Positions 8,934 through 17,739 of a stretch of 64,000 nt of DNA are shown here, one piece after another. The stretch's first letter is position 1. Every line of letters begins with the position of its first letter. The stretch comes from Botrimarina mediterranea (lineage in GTDB: Bacteria > Planctomycetota > Planctomycetia > Pirellulales > Lacipirellulaceae). The notes beneath the pieces were generated by a model. The model did no database searches. It was not told the origin of the DNA and saw only the letters and a program-made list of their open reading frames with translations. The stretch spans positions 1,893,363-1,957,362 of the forward strand of contig NZ_CP036349.1 of NCBI RefSeq assembly GCF_007753265.1, read 5' to 3'. The translations under genes and the position numbers were made by a program.

Positions 8934-8961
8934 CAGACGCGACGGTTTGGCGAGGCGCGCT

Positions 8962-11900
8962 TTAGGCCACCTCGACGGCGCGCCGTTGCCGCGCGCCTTG
9001 CACCCACTGCGTGACCTCCGCCAGGTCGGGCCGCGCCGAGCCGCGTAGCGCGCGCTGGCCATCCTGCGTGTCGCAGAACGGATCGACGAACTGCAGAAGG
9101 TCGGCCGGTTTCATCCCGGCGATCTCCTCCGCCGACGTGAAGCCGCTCCCTACCAGGACCTGGGCGTCGTGGCCCCGCAGGCCCGGGATGCGGCACATCA
9201 GGCCCGACTGGTGCTGCCAAGCGACGATCGTGGCGGCGTCTACCCGCGAATCGTCGAGCCGCTCGGCGAGGTCCTCGGGGTCCGCCGCCAGCAGGTGCGC
9301 GACCGTCTCGACGCCGATCGCCTTCAGCTGCTCGGCCCGGACGGGGCCGATCGACGGCGCCGCTTCGATGTCGTGATCGACGTCGAGGTAGAAGCGTAGG
9401 CCCTTCTCTTCGGTCTTTCGCGACTGGCCCTCTTGCGACTGGCCCTTTTGCGACTGGCCGCGCGTGCGCTCGGGGCGATCACGGCGCGAGCGGCGCTGGG
9501 GGTCGTCCTCGTTGCGACGCGAGCGCTCGCCCTTCGAGCCGCGGCGGCCGGCGTTGTCGCGGATCCGCTGGCGTCGCTCGTCACGATTGCGGCGCCAAGT
9601 TTTGGCGTAGCCCGTGGAACGCCACCGCTCGAGCTCGTCGCTCGCCGCTTCGACCCACTCCTCGACCCGGTCGAGCGTGGCCCGCGTCGCGCCACGACGC
9701 TCGAGGGCGTGGCCGAGCCGTTCGGCGTTGGCGTCGGCGAGCTCTTCGACCGAGAGGATGTCGCACTCGGTGAGCAGCTTCGCCGAACCCAGGTCGAGAC
9801 CCGGCGTGAAACACACCAGCGCCAGGTGCGCTTGCCAGAGGGCGACCAACTCGGCCGTCACCTCTTCGATCTGCATCTCCTCGGCGATCGCGCTGGGGTC
9901 GCCGCCGATGAGGTCGCCGATCGTGCGGACGCGGGCGCGGGCGAACGCCTCGGCGCCGCCCGGGATGCGGACGGGGAACCGCTCGATCGCGTCGTCGACG
10001 TCGAGCAGCAGCGACCGTTCGACGGACTCTTCACGCACGACATTGTGGACGACGGGCGGCTTTGGCTCGGGGGCGACGACGGGCTTGGCAAGGACAGGCT
10101 CGGTGAGAAACGAGCCCTGCAAGTCCGCGACCGGGACGCCAAGCCCGCGCAGACGATCGAGCCCTGCGCCGTGGCGGGCGATCAAGAACACCTGCCGGCC
10201 GCGACGGGCGTAGTCGTCGAGACACGTCGCCAGGTTGGCGGCGTGGCGCTGATCGAGGTCGGCGAAGGGTTGGTCGAGCACCAGCGGGAACGCGATGTCC
10301 GAGGCGTGGCAGGCGTCGGCGAGCGCGAGCCTCAGCGCCCACGCCACGAGACGCTGCTCGGTCGGCGTCAGGTCCTGTTGCCGCACGAGGCGACCGCTGC
10401 GGTCACGGGCCTCGACGGAGCGGCCGCCGGGCGCGAGCCGCAGCTCGTTGAACTCGCCGTCGCTGAGCCGCGCGAGCACGTCCGACGCCCGCAGCGAGCC
10501 GTTCGCTGGCGTGGCCGGTTGGTCGGCGAATCGCGACAGCTCGGCCTGCAAGGCGTCGAGTTCGCGCTGCCACTGGCCGAGTTGCCCCGCGTCGAGCAGC
10601 CGCCGGCGGCGTTCGGCGACGTCACGCCGCTCACGGTCGAGCGACGCCAACTCCGCTTCGAGCACCGCCAGCTCTTCGGCATAGCGGCGGTGCTCGCTCT
10701 CGGCGCTGGGCCGGTCGTAACGCACGGCGTGGTCGGCGGGCGCCTCGGTCCAGGCGGTCCGGGCGCGGCTGCTGCGCCACAGCGTCTGGCGACGCTCCAA
10801 GAGGTGTTCGAGCTGCCGACGCAATTCGGTCTGCGACCGATCGAGCTGCGCCGCCTCGGCGATCAGTTCTTGCGTCCGCAGCGCGTGGTCCTGCTGCGCG
10901 ACGAGGTCGGCGAGCCGGGCGACGTGGCGGCCGAGCGTTTCCACGAGGGGATTCAACCGCGGGTGGGCGTCTTGGCAGACGCAGTGGGGCGAGCCTCCCG
11001 AGCGGGCGAAGCGGGCGACCTCGGCTTCGAGGTCCGCCACCAGCCGCTGGGCGACCGCGACGCTCGCGCGCTGATCGGCGAGCACCAGCTGCGGCGCCGC
11101 GTCGTCGGGGCGGACGCGCGCCAGTTCGCCACGAAGGTACGACTCACGGGCTTCGAGTTCGGCGAGCGTCGAGCGCCAGCGGGCGACCTCTTCGTCGAGT
11201 TCTTCGACCCGCGGCGCCCACTCGTCGGCGGCCTGACGCCCCTCGGCCTCGGCGGCGACGCGCGTCAGCTCTTCGTAACGCGCCCGCGCGCCGGCGGCGT
11301 CGAGTTCGTCGTTGAGCGCGCGGACGCGAAGGCGCAGTTCTTCGACGCGGTCCGCCAACTCGCTGCGTGATTCATCGAGCTCCGCCAGACGCCGATCGAG
11401 CGAGCTGCTCTCTTGGCGCCGGGTGGCGAGCAGCCCTTCGATACGCGCCGCCAACTCGTCGCGGCGGCGGAGCATTTCGTCGTAGCGACGCGGCTCGGCC
11501 GCTGCGGTGGTTGTCTCGTTGCGGCGCCGGCGTGACGCGAGGCGCGTGAACTCTTCGGCGACCGGCGCCGATAGGAGCGGCGGCAGCGGCGAGCGCTGGC
11601 CCGGCGCCGAGAAGAAGACCGCGCTGAGCACCGTGGCCGGCACGCCTTGCTGCCAATCGGCGGGGCCGAGGTTGCGGGCTTCGCTGGCCAGTTGTCCGAC
11701 GGCGGCGAGCGTCAGCTTCGACGCGCGGCGACTGCCGTTGCGGCGGAGCTTGAGGTCGCCCGCGTCGGTTGAGTTGGGAGAGACGCCGACCGTCGCTTCG
11801 CCAGCGACCCACGGAGCGCCGGCCCAGCGCACGTCCTCGGTCCCCAGCAGCAGCTCGGCCAACAGGCCGGTGACGGACCCGCTCGCATCGATCGAGTCGG

Positions 11901-11994
11901 CGCGATACGCGGCGATCCGGGGCGAGATCGACCCCAATACGCAGCCCTTCGAGCCGGGCACGTCGCCTTGGGTGACGAGTTCAACAAGCCGCAT
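8962..11994 (-). CDS. SMC/YhaN-like coiled-coil protein with degenerate ATPase motifs and two DUF4332 domains
   Basis: 1010 residues from ATG 11994. The layout follows an SMC/Rad50-type protein: N-terminal head (1-130), long Arg/Glu-rich coiled coils (about 175-530) with a break near 336-346 containing HCVCQDAH, and a C-terminal head with LTPTEQRLVAWALRLALADA and LVLDQPFADLD (571-581). Two helix-hairpin-helix DUF4332-type modules follow (about 680-790 and 885-1000), linked by a very basic segment (805-870). The position of the Walker A loop (residues 30-45, YRADSIDASGSVTG) lacks GxxGxGK[ST], and Walker B has DQ instead of DE. ATP binding and hydrolysis are therefore doubtful. DUF4332 suggests DNA binding. 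The gene stands alone between palindromes. Role unknown; a chromosome-structure or repair accessory is an inference. Confidence 0.75.
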   Translation of the reverse strand: MRLVELVTQGDVPGSKGCVLGSISPRIAAYRADSIDASGSVTGLLAELLLGTEDVRWAGAPWVAGEATVGVSPNSTDAGDLKLRRNGSRRASKLTLAAVGQLASEARNLGPADWQQGVPATVLSAVFFSAPGQRSPLPPLLSAPVAEEFTRLASRRRRNETTTAAAEPRRYDEMLRRRDELAARIEGLLATRRQESSSLDRRLAELDESRSELADRVEELRLRVRALNDELDAAGARARYEELTRVAAEAEGRQAADEWAPRVEELDEEVARWRSTLAELEARESYLRGELARVRPDDAAPQLVLADQRASVAVAQRLVADLEAEVARFARSGGSPHCVCQDAHPRLNPLVETLGRHVARLADLVAQQDHALRTQELIAEAAQLDRSQTELRRQLEHLLERRQTLWRSSRARTAWTEAPADHAVRYDRPSAESEHRRYAEELAVLEAELASLDRERRDVAERRRRLLDAGQLGQWQRELDALQAELSRFADQPATPANGSLRASDVLARLSDGEFNELRLAPGGRSVEARDRSGRLVRQQDLTPTEQRLVAWALRLALADACHASDIAFPLVLDQPFADLDQRHAANLATCLDDYARRGRQVFLIARHGAGLDRLRGLGVPVADLQGSFLTEPVLAKPVVAPEPKPPVVHNVVREESVERSLLLDVDDAIERFPVRIPGGAEAFARARVRTIGDLIGGDPSAIAEEMQIEEVTAELVALWQAHLALVCFTPGLDLGSAKLLTECDILSVEELADANAERLGHALERRGATRATLDRVEEWVEAASDELERWRSTGYAKTWRRNRDERRQRIRDNAGRRGSKGERSRRNEDDPQRRSRRDRPERTRGQSQKGQSQEGQSRKTEEKGLRFYLDVDHDIEAAPSIGPVRAEQLKAIGVETVAHLLAADPEDLAERLDDSRVDAATIVAWQHQSGLMCRIPGLRGHDAQVLVGSGFTSAEEIAGMKPADLLQFVDPFCDTQDGQRALRGSARPDLAEVTQWVQGARQRRAVEVA

Positions 11995-12153
11995 GGCGTT
12001 CCCCTCCCTAGGAATCCGCGTGACACAAGGAGCAGTATTCGGGCCGACGAAAGTCTGTGTGGATTGGTGAAGCTAGCCAAAGAGGGCCGTTTCGGCAACG
12101 GCGGCCCCCCGGCCGGATCGCTCGACGCAGGTAATAAGACTTGGACGGTTACA

Positions 12154-12253
12154 GGGAATGACGAAGCACGAATGACGAACCTGTCGGAGGGCGGCTTAAA
12201 CCCTCCGACAGGTTCGTCATTTGTCATTCGTCATTCGGATTTCGTCATTTCCC
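12154..12253. repeat. Palindromic repeat, GAATGACGAAGC type (copy 1)
   Basis: Left arm 12154-12191 and right arm 12201-12253. The central stem GAACCTGTCGGAGGG/CCCTCCGACAGGTTC is perfect; the outer part is built from short GAATGACGAA units. A second copy is at 51247-51345. It lies between the SMC-like gene and the GGDEF gene, where it could separate the two same-strand transcripts. Confidence 0.85.
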
Positions 12254-12270
12254 CTCCTGCCCGTTGCGAT

Positions 12271-13110
12271 TCAATCCCCGCTCAAGGAGGCGCCGCGTTT
12301 CTGGGCGTACATCGCCGAGTCGGCGGCGTGGAGCATCGCTTCGACGTCGTCGTAGCCGTCGGTCGAGTAGGCGACGCCGAGACTCGCCCCGAGCCGTAGG
12401 ACGAGGTCACCGATCGCGATCGGCTCGGCGATCCCTTCGATCACCCGGTCGCGGATGGGGGCGTAGGTCGCGGCGTCGTGAACGCCGTCGAGGAGGATCA
12501 GGAACTCATCGCCCCCATAGCGGCCCACCGCGTCCGCGGCGCGCACCAGTTGATGTAGCCGCGAGCCCAGCTCCGCCAGGCACTTGTCGCCGACCAGATG
12601 GCCGTGGCGGTCGTTGACGAGCTTGAAGTCCACCAGGTCGAGGAAGACCAGGGCGAAGGGCCGGCGTTGGCGGGCGGCAAACCGCTGCTCGACGGTCGCC
12701 ATGATGACGCCCCGCGCCAGGACGTTGGTGACCGCGTCGGTTTCACGGCGGGGGTCGGGGGGATTCTCGCCGCCGACGGGGGTCAGCTCCACCAGCACCA
12801 GCCGCTCGGGCGCGGATCGCCCCGGCGTTAGGGACTCTGGAGTCAGGGAACCGGGCGTCAGGGCTTCGGGTGATTGGCTGGCGCCCTCCGCGGTGGGGTC
12901 GAGAGGCCGGGTCTCCAGCCGCCAACCGTCCGGCGCCCGCCGCCCCTTGAGGAGGTCATTGGCGTCGAATCCGGTGGGGAAGAGCCCGCAGAACCGCCGA
13001 TTCGCCCACACCACTTCGCCACTGACGGGGTTGCAAACGGCGTAGGCCGCCGCGGTGGCGTCGAGGACCAGCGTGGCGAGGTCGGCGGTGGAGAGCAGGG
13101 TATTCGGCAC
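12271..13110 (-). CDS. GGDEF domain protein (diguanylate cyclase)
   Basis: 279 residues if GTG 13110 is used (MPNTLLSTADLATLVL). An in-frame ATG at 13230 would add 40 residues but crosses an AT-rich, promoter-like stretch (13145-13175). Residues 1-75 look PAS-like (AAAYAVCNPVSGEVVWANRR, FCGLFPTGFDAND), followed by a Pro/Ser-rich linker with repeated LTPxS units. The C-terminal GGDEF domain is intact: FALVFLDLVDFKLVNDRHGH, active site RYGGDEF, and an RxxD inhibitory site at PleD spacing (RAADAVGRYGGDEF). It should make c-di-GMP from two GTP with product inhibition. Being divergent from the exopolysaccharide locus, it may control its output. Confidence 0.88.
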   Translation of the reverse strand: MPNTLLSTADLATLVLDATAAAYAVCNPVSGEVVWANRRFCGLFPTGFDANDLLKGRRAPDGWRLETRPLDPTAEGASQSPEALTPGSLTPESLTPGRSAPERLVLVELTPVGGENPPDPRRETDAVTNVLARGVIMATVEQRFAARQRRPFALVFLDLVDFKLVNDRHGHLVGDKCLAELGSRLHQLVRAADAVGRYGGDEFLILLDGVHDAATYAPIRDRVIEGIAEPIAIGDLVLRLGASLGVAYSTDGYDDVEAMLHAADSAMYAQKRGASLSGD

Positions 13111-13362
13111 GGGGCTGGTGAGGATTTGGACAGTTCTGCTCGTGTTAAGAAAAAAAGAAAAGGAAAAATCGACACAACCCTTGCACTGACTATACTCGGA
13201 CCGAGCTTTGGGCGCTTCGGAAGCCCGCACGCTTGAGTGGCGTCAACCCGCGGCCTGTTTGGCGGCAGGCCGTCAACGACGCTCCTACCAACCCCCCCGC
13301 CGAATCGCTCCGGCTTTCGAGCCCCCCGCCCGCCGATTCGCCCCCTACGGTTCCCATCCGCC
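13111..13362. promoter_or_regulatory. Divergent control region between GGDEF gene and exopolysaccharide locus
   Basis: 252 bases between outward-facing genes. An AT-rich patch at about 13141-13172 (GTTAAGAAAAAAAGAAAAGG) stands out from the GC-rich surroundings, and a TATACT lies at 13189-13194. No operator palindrome was recognised. A promoter for at least one side is inferred from position only. Confidence 0.4.
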
Positions 13363-14472
13363 ATGCTCTCCGTTGTTCGCTCCTTTGTAGAGCTTACGTC
13401 AGGACGCAACCGACATCGGCTCGCCGACGGCTATCTCTTGTCCCCAGAACGTTTTGACCTCGCCGCTTCCGCCGAGCGGATGCGGGTCGACCGGAATCAA
13501 TCCGTCATCTCGCTGCTCGTTATTGAGCCGTCAGCGACCCGGAACTCGCCACGAGATATCCAGGACCTGGAACGCCTGCTGGCGGCCCGGCTCCGCTTGA
13601 CGGACACGGCCGGCTGGATGCGTGACGGTCGGCTGGGAGTGCTGCTCCCGGACACCCCCGAGTCGGGCGCCTGGAAGGTGGCCGAGGACATCTGCGACCA
13701 GTACCCCGTGGGTGAGGGCAGGCCCAACTGCGAAGTCGTTACCTATCCCGACCGCGACCGCACCGAGGGCAATCCCGCCGGCGACACCGTCCCGCCCGAC
13801 CTCGTCGGCGCGGCTCAATCGCTTGAGGGGGGCGCCGGAGACGCGCTGAGCCGTTACGACGCCTACTTCCTGCGGCCGACGCCGGCTTGGAAGCGGTCGC
13901 TGGATATCGCGGGGGCCGCGGTGGGCTTATTGGTAGCCGCCCCGGTCATTGCGCTCGCCGCCGCGGCGGTGAAGCTCTCCAGCGAGGGCCCGGCATTCTT
14001 CATCCAAGAGCGAGAGGGTTACGCCGGCCGGCGGTTCCGGATTTACAAGCTCCGCACCATGCGGCCCGACGCCGAGAAGCTCAAAGCCAGCCTCCGCTTG
14101 ATGAGCGAGCAAGACGGCCCCGCCTTTAAGATGGTCGATGATCCGCGGATTACGCCGATTGGGCGGGTCTTGCGGAAGACCAGCCTCGACGAGCTGCCCC
14201 AGCTGTGGAACGTGCTGCGCGGCGACATGTCGCTGGTCGGCCCAAGGCCGCTGCCGGTGGACGAGTCACGGGCCTGTAAGCCCTGGCAACGGCGGCGTCT
14301 GCACGTCAAACCGGGCCTGACCTGCACCTGGCAAATCCACGGCCGGAATGTGGTGCTCTTCGACGACTGGATTAGGATGGACCTGGACTACGCCGACCGT
14401 CGTAGCCCGTGGCTCGACCTCGTTCTTGTCGCCAAGACAGGGCCCTGCGTGCTGCTGCGGAAGGGACGCTGA
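13363..14472 (+). CDS. Polyprenyl-phosphate sugar-1-phosphate transferase with N-terminal cyclase-like domain
   Basis: 369 residues from ATG 13363. The C-terminal 190 residues are a bacterial sugar transferase (PF02397 type): an N-terminal hydrophobic hairpin (SLDIAGAAVGLLVAAPVIAL), then GPAFFIQEREGYAGRRFRIY, KLRTMRPDAE, TSLDELPQLWNVLRGDMSLV, GPRPLP and VKPGLTCTWQIHGRN. This enzyme starts exopolysaccharide repeat synthesis by loading a sugar phosphate on undecaprenyl phosphate at the inner membrane. Residues about 20-130 (RVDRNQSVISLLVIEP, WMRDGRLGVLLPDTPESGAW) resemble a degenerate nucleotide-cyclase/GGDEF-like fold without a GGDEF motif, perhaps a regulatory domain. It is the first gene of the locus. 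Confidence 0.92.
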   Translation: MLSVVRSFVELTSGRNRHRLADGYLLSPERFDLAASAERMRVDRNQSVISLLVIEPSATRNSPRDIQDLERLLAARLRLTDTAGWMRDGRLGVLLPDTPESGAWKVAEDICDQYPVGEGRPNCEVVTYPDRDRTEGNPAGDTVPPDLVGAAQSLEGGAGDALSRYDAYFLRPTPAWKRSLDIAGAAVGLLVAAPVIALAAAAVKLSSEGPAFFIQEREGYAGRRFRIYKLRTMRPDAEKLKASLRLMSEQDGPAFKMVDDPRITPIGRVLRKTSLDELPQLWNVLRGDMSLVGPRPLPVDESRACKPWQRRRLHVKPGLTCTWQIHGRNVVLFDDWIRMDLDYADRRSPWLDLVLVAKTGPCVLLRKGR

Positions 14473-14676
14473 AGCCGCGTGCGGGGCTGTCATCGAGACG
14501 CGTTGCCGTCGAGGCAATGTTCGAGACAACGCCGTGCGTGACCGCCCCCACCCCACCGACCCGCGTCCGGACTCGCCGCCCGGTTGCGATGCCCGCCCGG
14601 CGACCTCTTCCTTCGAGTTAAAACGCGCCCTCCCTGTATGCCTGGCATCGCGCCCTTGCCGCTGGTGGACGACGAC

Positions 14677-16077
14677 ATGAGCAATCATGCCGTACGATCG
14701 TTGTCGAACGGCCCCCAGTCGTCGGTTGCGATGACAGAGCCGGTCGAGGGTCGCCGCCTGCGAGTGCTCCAGGTCGCCCACGCCTGCCACCCGCACCAGT
14801 CGATGGAGTCACGAATCGGCTGGTACCGCGCGGTCCACGCCGCTCGCCGCCACGACGTGACGGTTCTGCACGGCGACGCCACGAACGACGCCCTGCTGCG
14901 TGACGAGGCCCAGCGCCTCGGCATCGGCGACCGGATGCACTTCGTGGGCATTGATCGTTGCGGCCTCGGGGAGTTCTTCAACCGCTGGGCGACCACCTAC
15001 TACGTCGGCTATCGGCTCTGGCACCGTTGTGCGTTCAAAGAGGCGCGGCGGCTGCACAGCGAGAAGCCGTTCGACCTCGCGCACCAAACCACCTACTGCG
15101 GCTACCGCGAGCCCGGCGAAGCCTGGCGGCTCGGCGTGCCGTTCGTGTGGGGGCCGGTCGGCGGAACGCAGGCGTTTCCGACGGCGTACCTGACCCAGCT
15201 CGCGCCGCGGGACGCCTGGATCGAGCTGTGCCGCAACGCGATCAACGCCTGGCAGCTGCGTTTCAGCCGGCGCGTTCACGGGGCAATCCGCCGAGCCTCG
15301 GTGGTGGTTGCCGCGACCCAGAAGGCCGCCGACGACCTTCGCAAGGCGACCGGCCGCATGACGCCGGTGTTGCTGGAGACGGCGCTGGATGTCCCGATCG
15401 TCCCCGCACGCGCGCCGCGTCAACCGGGCGAACCGTTGCGGATTCTTTGGTCGGGCCGGCTGCGGGCGTGGAAGACCTTGCCGTTGTTGCTCAAGGCGCT
15501 GCCGCTGTTGCCGCCGGATGTCGATTGGCGATTGCGGATTCTCGGCGTTGGTCCCAGCGAGAAGGCTTGGCGCCGTGAAGCAGAGCGACTCGGCGTCGCT
15601 GATCGCATCGAGTGGCTGGGTTGGCCCGACTATCGCTCGACGCTGCCGCACTACCAGTGGGCGGACGTGCTCGCGTTCACCAGCATGCGCGACACGTCGG
15701 GCACCGGCTTGCTGGAGGCCTTGGCTTCGGGAACGCCAATCGTCGGCGTTGATCACCAAGGCGCTGCGGACATCATGACGCCCGAGTGTGCGGTCCCAGT
15801 CGCGGTAGGCGCCCCGAAGGACACCGTGCGCGGGATGGCGGTCGCACTGACGCGGTTAGCGCGCGAGCCCGACTTGTGGCGCCGCCTCAGTGAAGGCGCG
15901 CGGGCCGTGGCGGCTGAGCGGCTCTGGGATGGGCAAGCCGACGTATTGCTGGGGTGGTATGAGTCCGCTGTGGCGCCGCTCGCTACGCCGCAAGCAGCAG
16001 CCGCGCGTGCGGCGGCCGCCGCACACCGTCCGGCGGCCGCCGCTGTCAGAACAACGAAACAACCCTCCGTCGGTTAA
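14677..16077 (+). CDS. Glycosyltransferase, GT4-like (GT-B fold)
   Basis: 466 residues from ATG 14677; ATGs at 14638 and 14731 are alternatives. The N-terminal Rossmann half holds LRVLQVAHACHPHQSMESRI and a PFVWGPVGGTQAFP loop. The C-terminal half has LRILWSGRLRAWKTLPLLLK, IEWLGWPDY and the donor-site motif TSGTGLLEALASGTPIVGVD with the E-x7-E-like pattern. It should add a nucleotide-activated sugar to the lipid-linked intermediate made by the preceding sugar transferase. The tail (last 35 residues) is Ala-rich low complexity. The Wzz-like gene follows after 24 bases, consistent with an operon. Confidence 0.9.
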   Translation: MSNHAVRSLSNGPQSSVAMTEPVEGRRLRVLQVAHACHPHQSMESRIGWYRAVHAARRHDVTVLHGDATNDALLRDEAQRLGIGDRMHFVGIDRCGLGEFFNRWATTYYVGYRLWHRCAFKEARRLHSEKPFDLAHQTTYCGYREPGEAWRLGVPFVWGPVGGTQAFPTAYLTQLAPRDAWIELCRNAINAWQLRFSRRVHGAIRRASVVVAATQKAADDLRKATGRMTPVLLETALDVPIVPARAPRQPGEPLRILWSGRLRAWKTLPLLLKALPLLPPDVDWRLRILGVGPSEKAWRREAERLGVADRIEWLGWPDYRSTLPHYQWADVLAFTSMRDTSGTGLLEALASGTPIVGVDHQGAADIMTPECAVPVAVGAPKDTVRGMAVALTRLAREPDLWRRLSEGARAVAAERLWDGQADVLLGWYESAVAPLATPQAAAARAAAAAHRPAAAAVRTTKQPSVG

Positions 16078-16101
16078 ATCGCCGAACCTGTGAGACTAAC
16101 G

Positions 16102-17676
16102 ATGCCTGCCAGCCCCAACAACGCGACGGTCTTGTCGATGGCGGAGATGCTGTTCCGTCACCGCATCAAGGTGGTGCTGATCCCGACCCTCGTCCTCGGC
16201 GTGGGTCTGGCGATCGCGCTGTTCGCGCCGCGGCAGTACAAGTCCGAGGCCAAGCTCGCCCTGCAGATGGGCCGCCAGAGCGTCAACCTCGACCCGACCG
16301 CTCAAACCGGTCAGCAGATCATCGGCATCCAGCAGCTCGGCCGCGACGCCGAGGTGATTACCGCCTTGGACCTCATCAAGAGCCGCGGCGTGATCTCGAA
16401 GGTGGTCGAGAAGCTCGGCGCCGATTACATCCTCCGAGGCGGACCCGAGGCCGAAGCAGACGACCAGCCCGCGGACGTCGTCGCTTCGTTTATCGATTCC
16501 ACCATCGGCGCCGCAGCGAACCGTGCGATCACGACGCTCAAGAGCATCGACCCGATCAGCCGAGACGAAGAAGCGGTGATCGAGATCGAGCGGAATCTGG
16601 TCGCCGACTCGGAACGCGATTCAACGCTGCTGTTGGTCAGCTACAGCACCGACACCCCGGTGGGCGCCAAGACCATCCTCGAGACGCTCATCGACGTCTA
16701 TCGCAACGAACACTTGCGAATCAACCGCAACCAAGACTCGCGGGAGTTCTTCCAGGAGCAGGAAGGGTTGATCCGTGAGCAGCTCAACGCGGCGATGGAC
16801 CGGGTCCGCCAGGCGAAGGACGAGATCGGCGTCGCCTCGGTCGACACCCGCCGCCAGAACCTCGAGAACCAGCTACAGGCGATCACGATGTCGGCGTTCG
16901 AAGCCGAATCGGATCGCAACGCCCTTGTCGCCGAGCTCAAAGACCTCAATCTCCAACTCGACTCCCTGCCCGAACGGTTGATCGCGTCGAAGAAGTCGAT
17001 CCCGAACCAGGGCGCCGACCTGCTGCGGGAGCAGCTCTACACGCTCCAGGTGAAGCAGGCCGATCTCAAGGCGCGCTACAGCAGCAGCCACCCGTTGGTG
17101 GTAGCGATCTCACAGCAGATCAACGAGGCGGAGAAGGTGGTTGATGGCCAGTCGGATGTCCGCGAAGAGACCACGGACGACGTCAACCCGCTTCATCTCG
17201 AATTGGCCCTCGCCGCCAACCAGAAGCGGAGCCAGTTGGCGAGCCTTGAGGCCAAGCTCGAGTCGCTCCGCGACCAAGACAAGACGGTCCGCGCCGACCT
17301 CGAAAAACTCAACGCCGACGCCATGCGGATCGCTCTGCTCGAACGCGAAGAGGCAGACCTCAGTCGCAAGCACACCCGTTATGTCGATAACCTCGAGCAG
17401 ACCCGCATCGACCAAGAACTCGAAGAGCAAGCCGTGTCGAGCATCAGCACGGCCCAGGCGCCGACCTTGTCGGAGAAGCCGGTGAGCCCCTCGAAGCTGA
17501 TCGTAGCGCTGGGATCGATCGTCCTCGCCTTCGCGGGCACGGCAGCGACGGTGCTCGGTCTCGAGCAGATCAGCGACAAGATCCGTGACGAACGCACGAT
17601 CGAGAAGGTGACGGGCGTTCCGGTCTTAGCGACCATCCCCGACTCGTCCGCCCACGGCCGCGTGCTTGTCTCTTAG
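16102..17676 (+). CDS. Wzz/GNVR polysaccharide chain-length / export protein (GumC-like)
   Basis: 524 residues from ATG 16102 (a GTG at 16090 is alternative). Two membrane segments flank a long periplasmic coiled coil: IKVVLIPTLVLGVGLAIALF near the N-terminus and LIVALGSIVLAFAGTAATVL near residue 475. After the first comes the typical Wzz strand (RQYKSEAKLALQMGRQSVNL). Coiled coil spans about 210-440. The C-terminus returns to the cytoplasm and ends in ERTIEKVTGVPVLATIPDS, a region that in other systems contacts or fuses to the BY-kinase. Together with the next gene it forms the usual chain-length control pair. Confidence 0.93.
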   Translation: MPASPNNATVLSMAEMLFRHRIKVVLIPTLVLGVGLAIALFAPRQYKSEAKLALQMGRQSVNLDPTAQTGQQIIGIQQLGRDAEVITALDLIKSRGVISKVVEKLGADYILRGGPEAEADDQPADVVASFIDSTIGAAANRAITTLKSIDPISRDEEAVIEIERNLVADSERDSTLLLVSYSTDTPVGAKTILETLIDVYRNEHLRINRNQDSREFFQEQEGLIREQLNAAMDRVRQAKDEIGVASVDTRRQNLENQLQAITMSAFEAESDRNALVAELKDLNLQLDSLPERLIASKKSIPNQGADLLREQLYTLQVKQADLKARYSSSHPLVVAISQQINEAEKVVDGQSDVREETTDDVNPLHLELALAANQKRSQLASLEAKLESLRDQDKTVRADLEKLNADAMRIALLEREEADLSRKHTRYVDNLEQTRIDQELEEQAVSSISTAQAPTLSEKPVSPSKLIVALGSIVLAFAGTAATVLGLEQISDKIRDERTIEKVTGVPVLATIPDSSAHGRVLVS

Positions 17677-17739
17677 TCGTCCTCAGCTGCGATCCCCCTT
17701 TCCCACCGCGCGTCCCCCGATCAAGCCACGGCCCTCACG

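Noticed and set aside
9433-11370. 645-codon plus-strand open frame opposite the SMC-like gene
   Set aside because: GC-rich antisense frame with Arg/Val-biased, domain-free translation; the minus strand gives coiled coils and ABC-type motifs.
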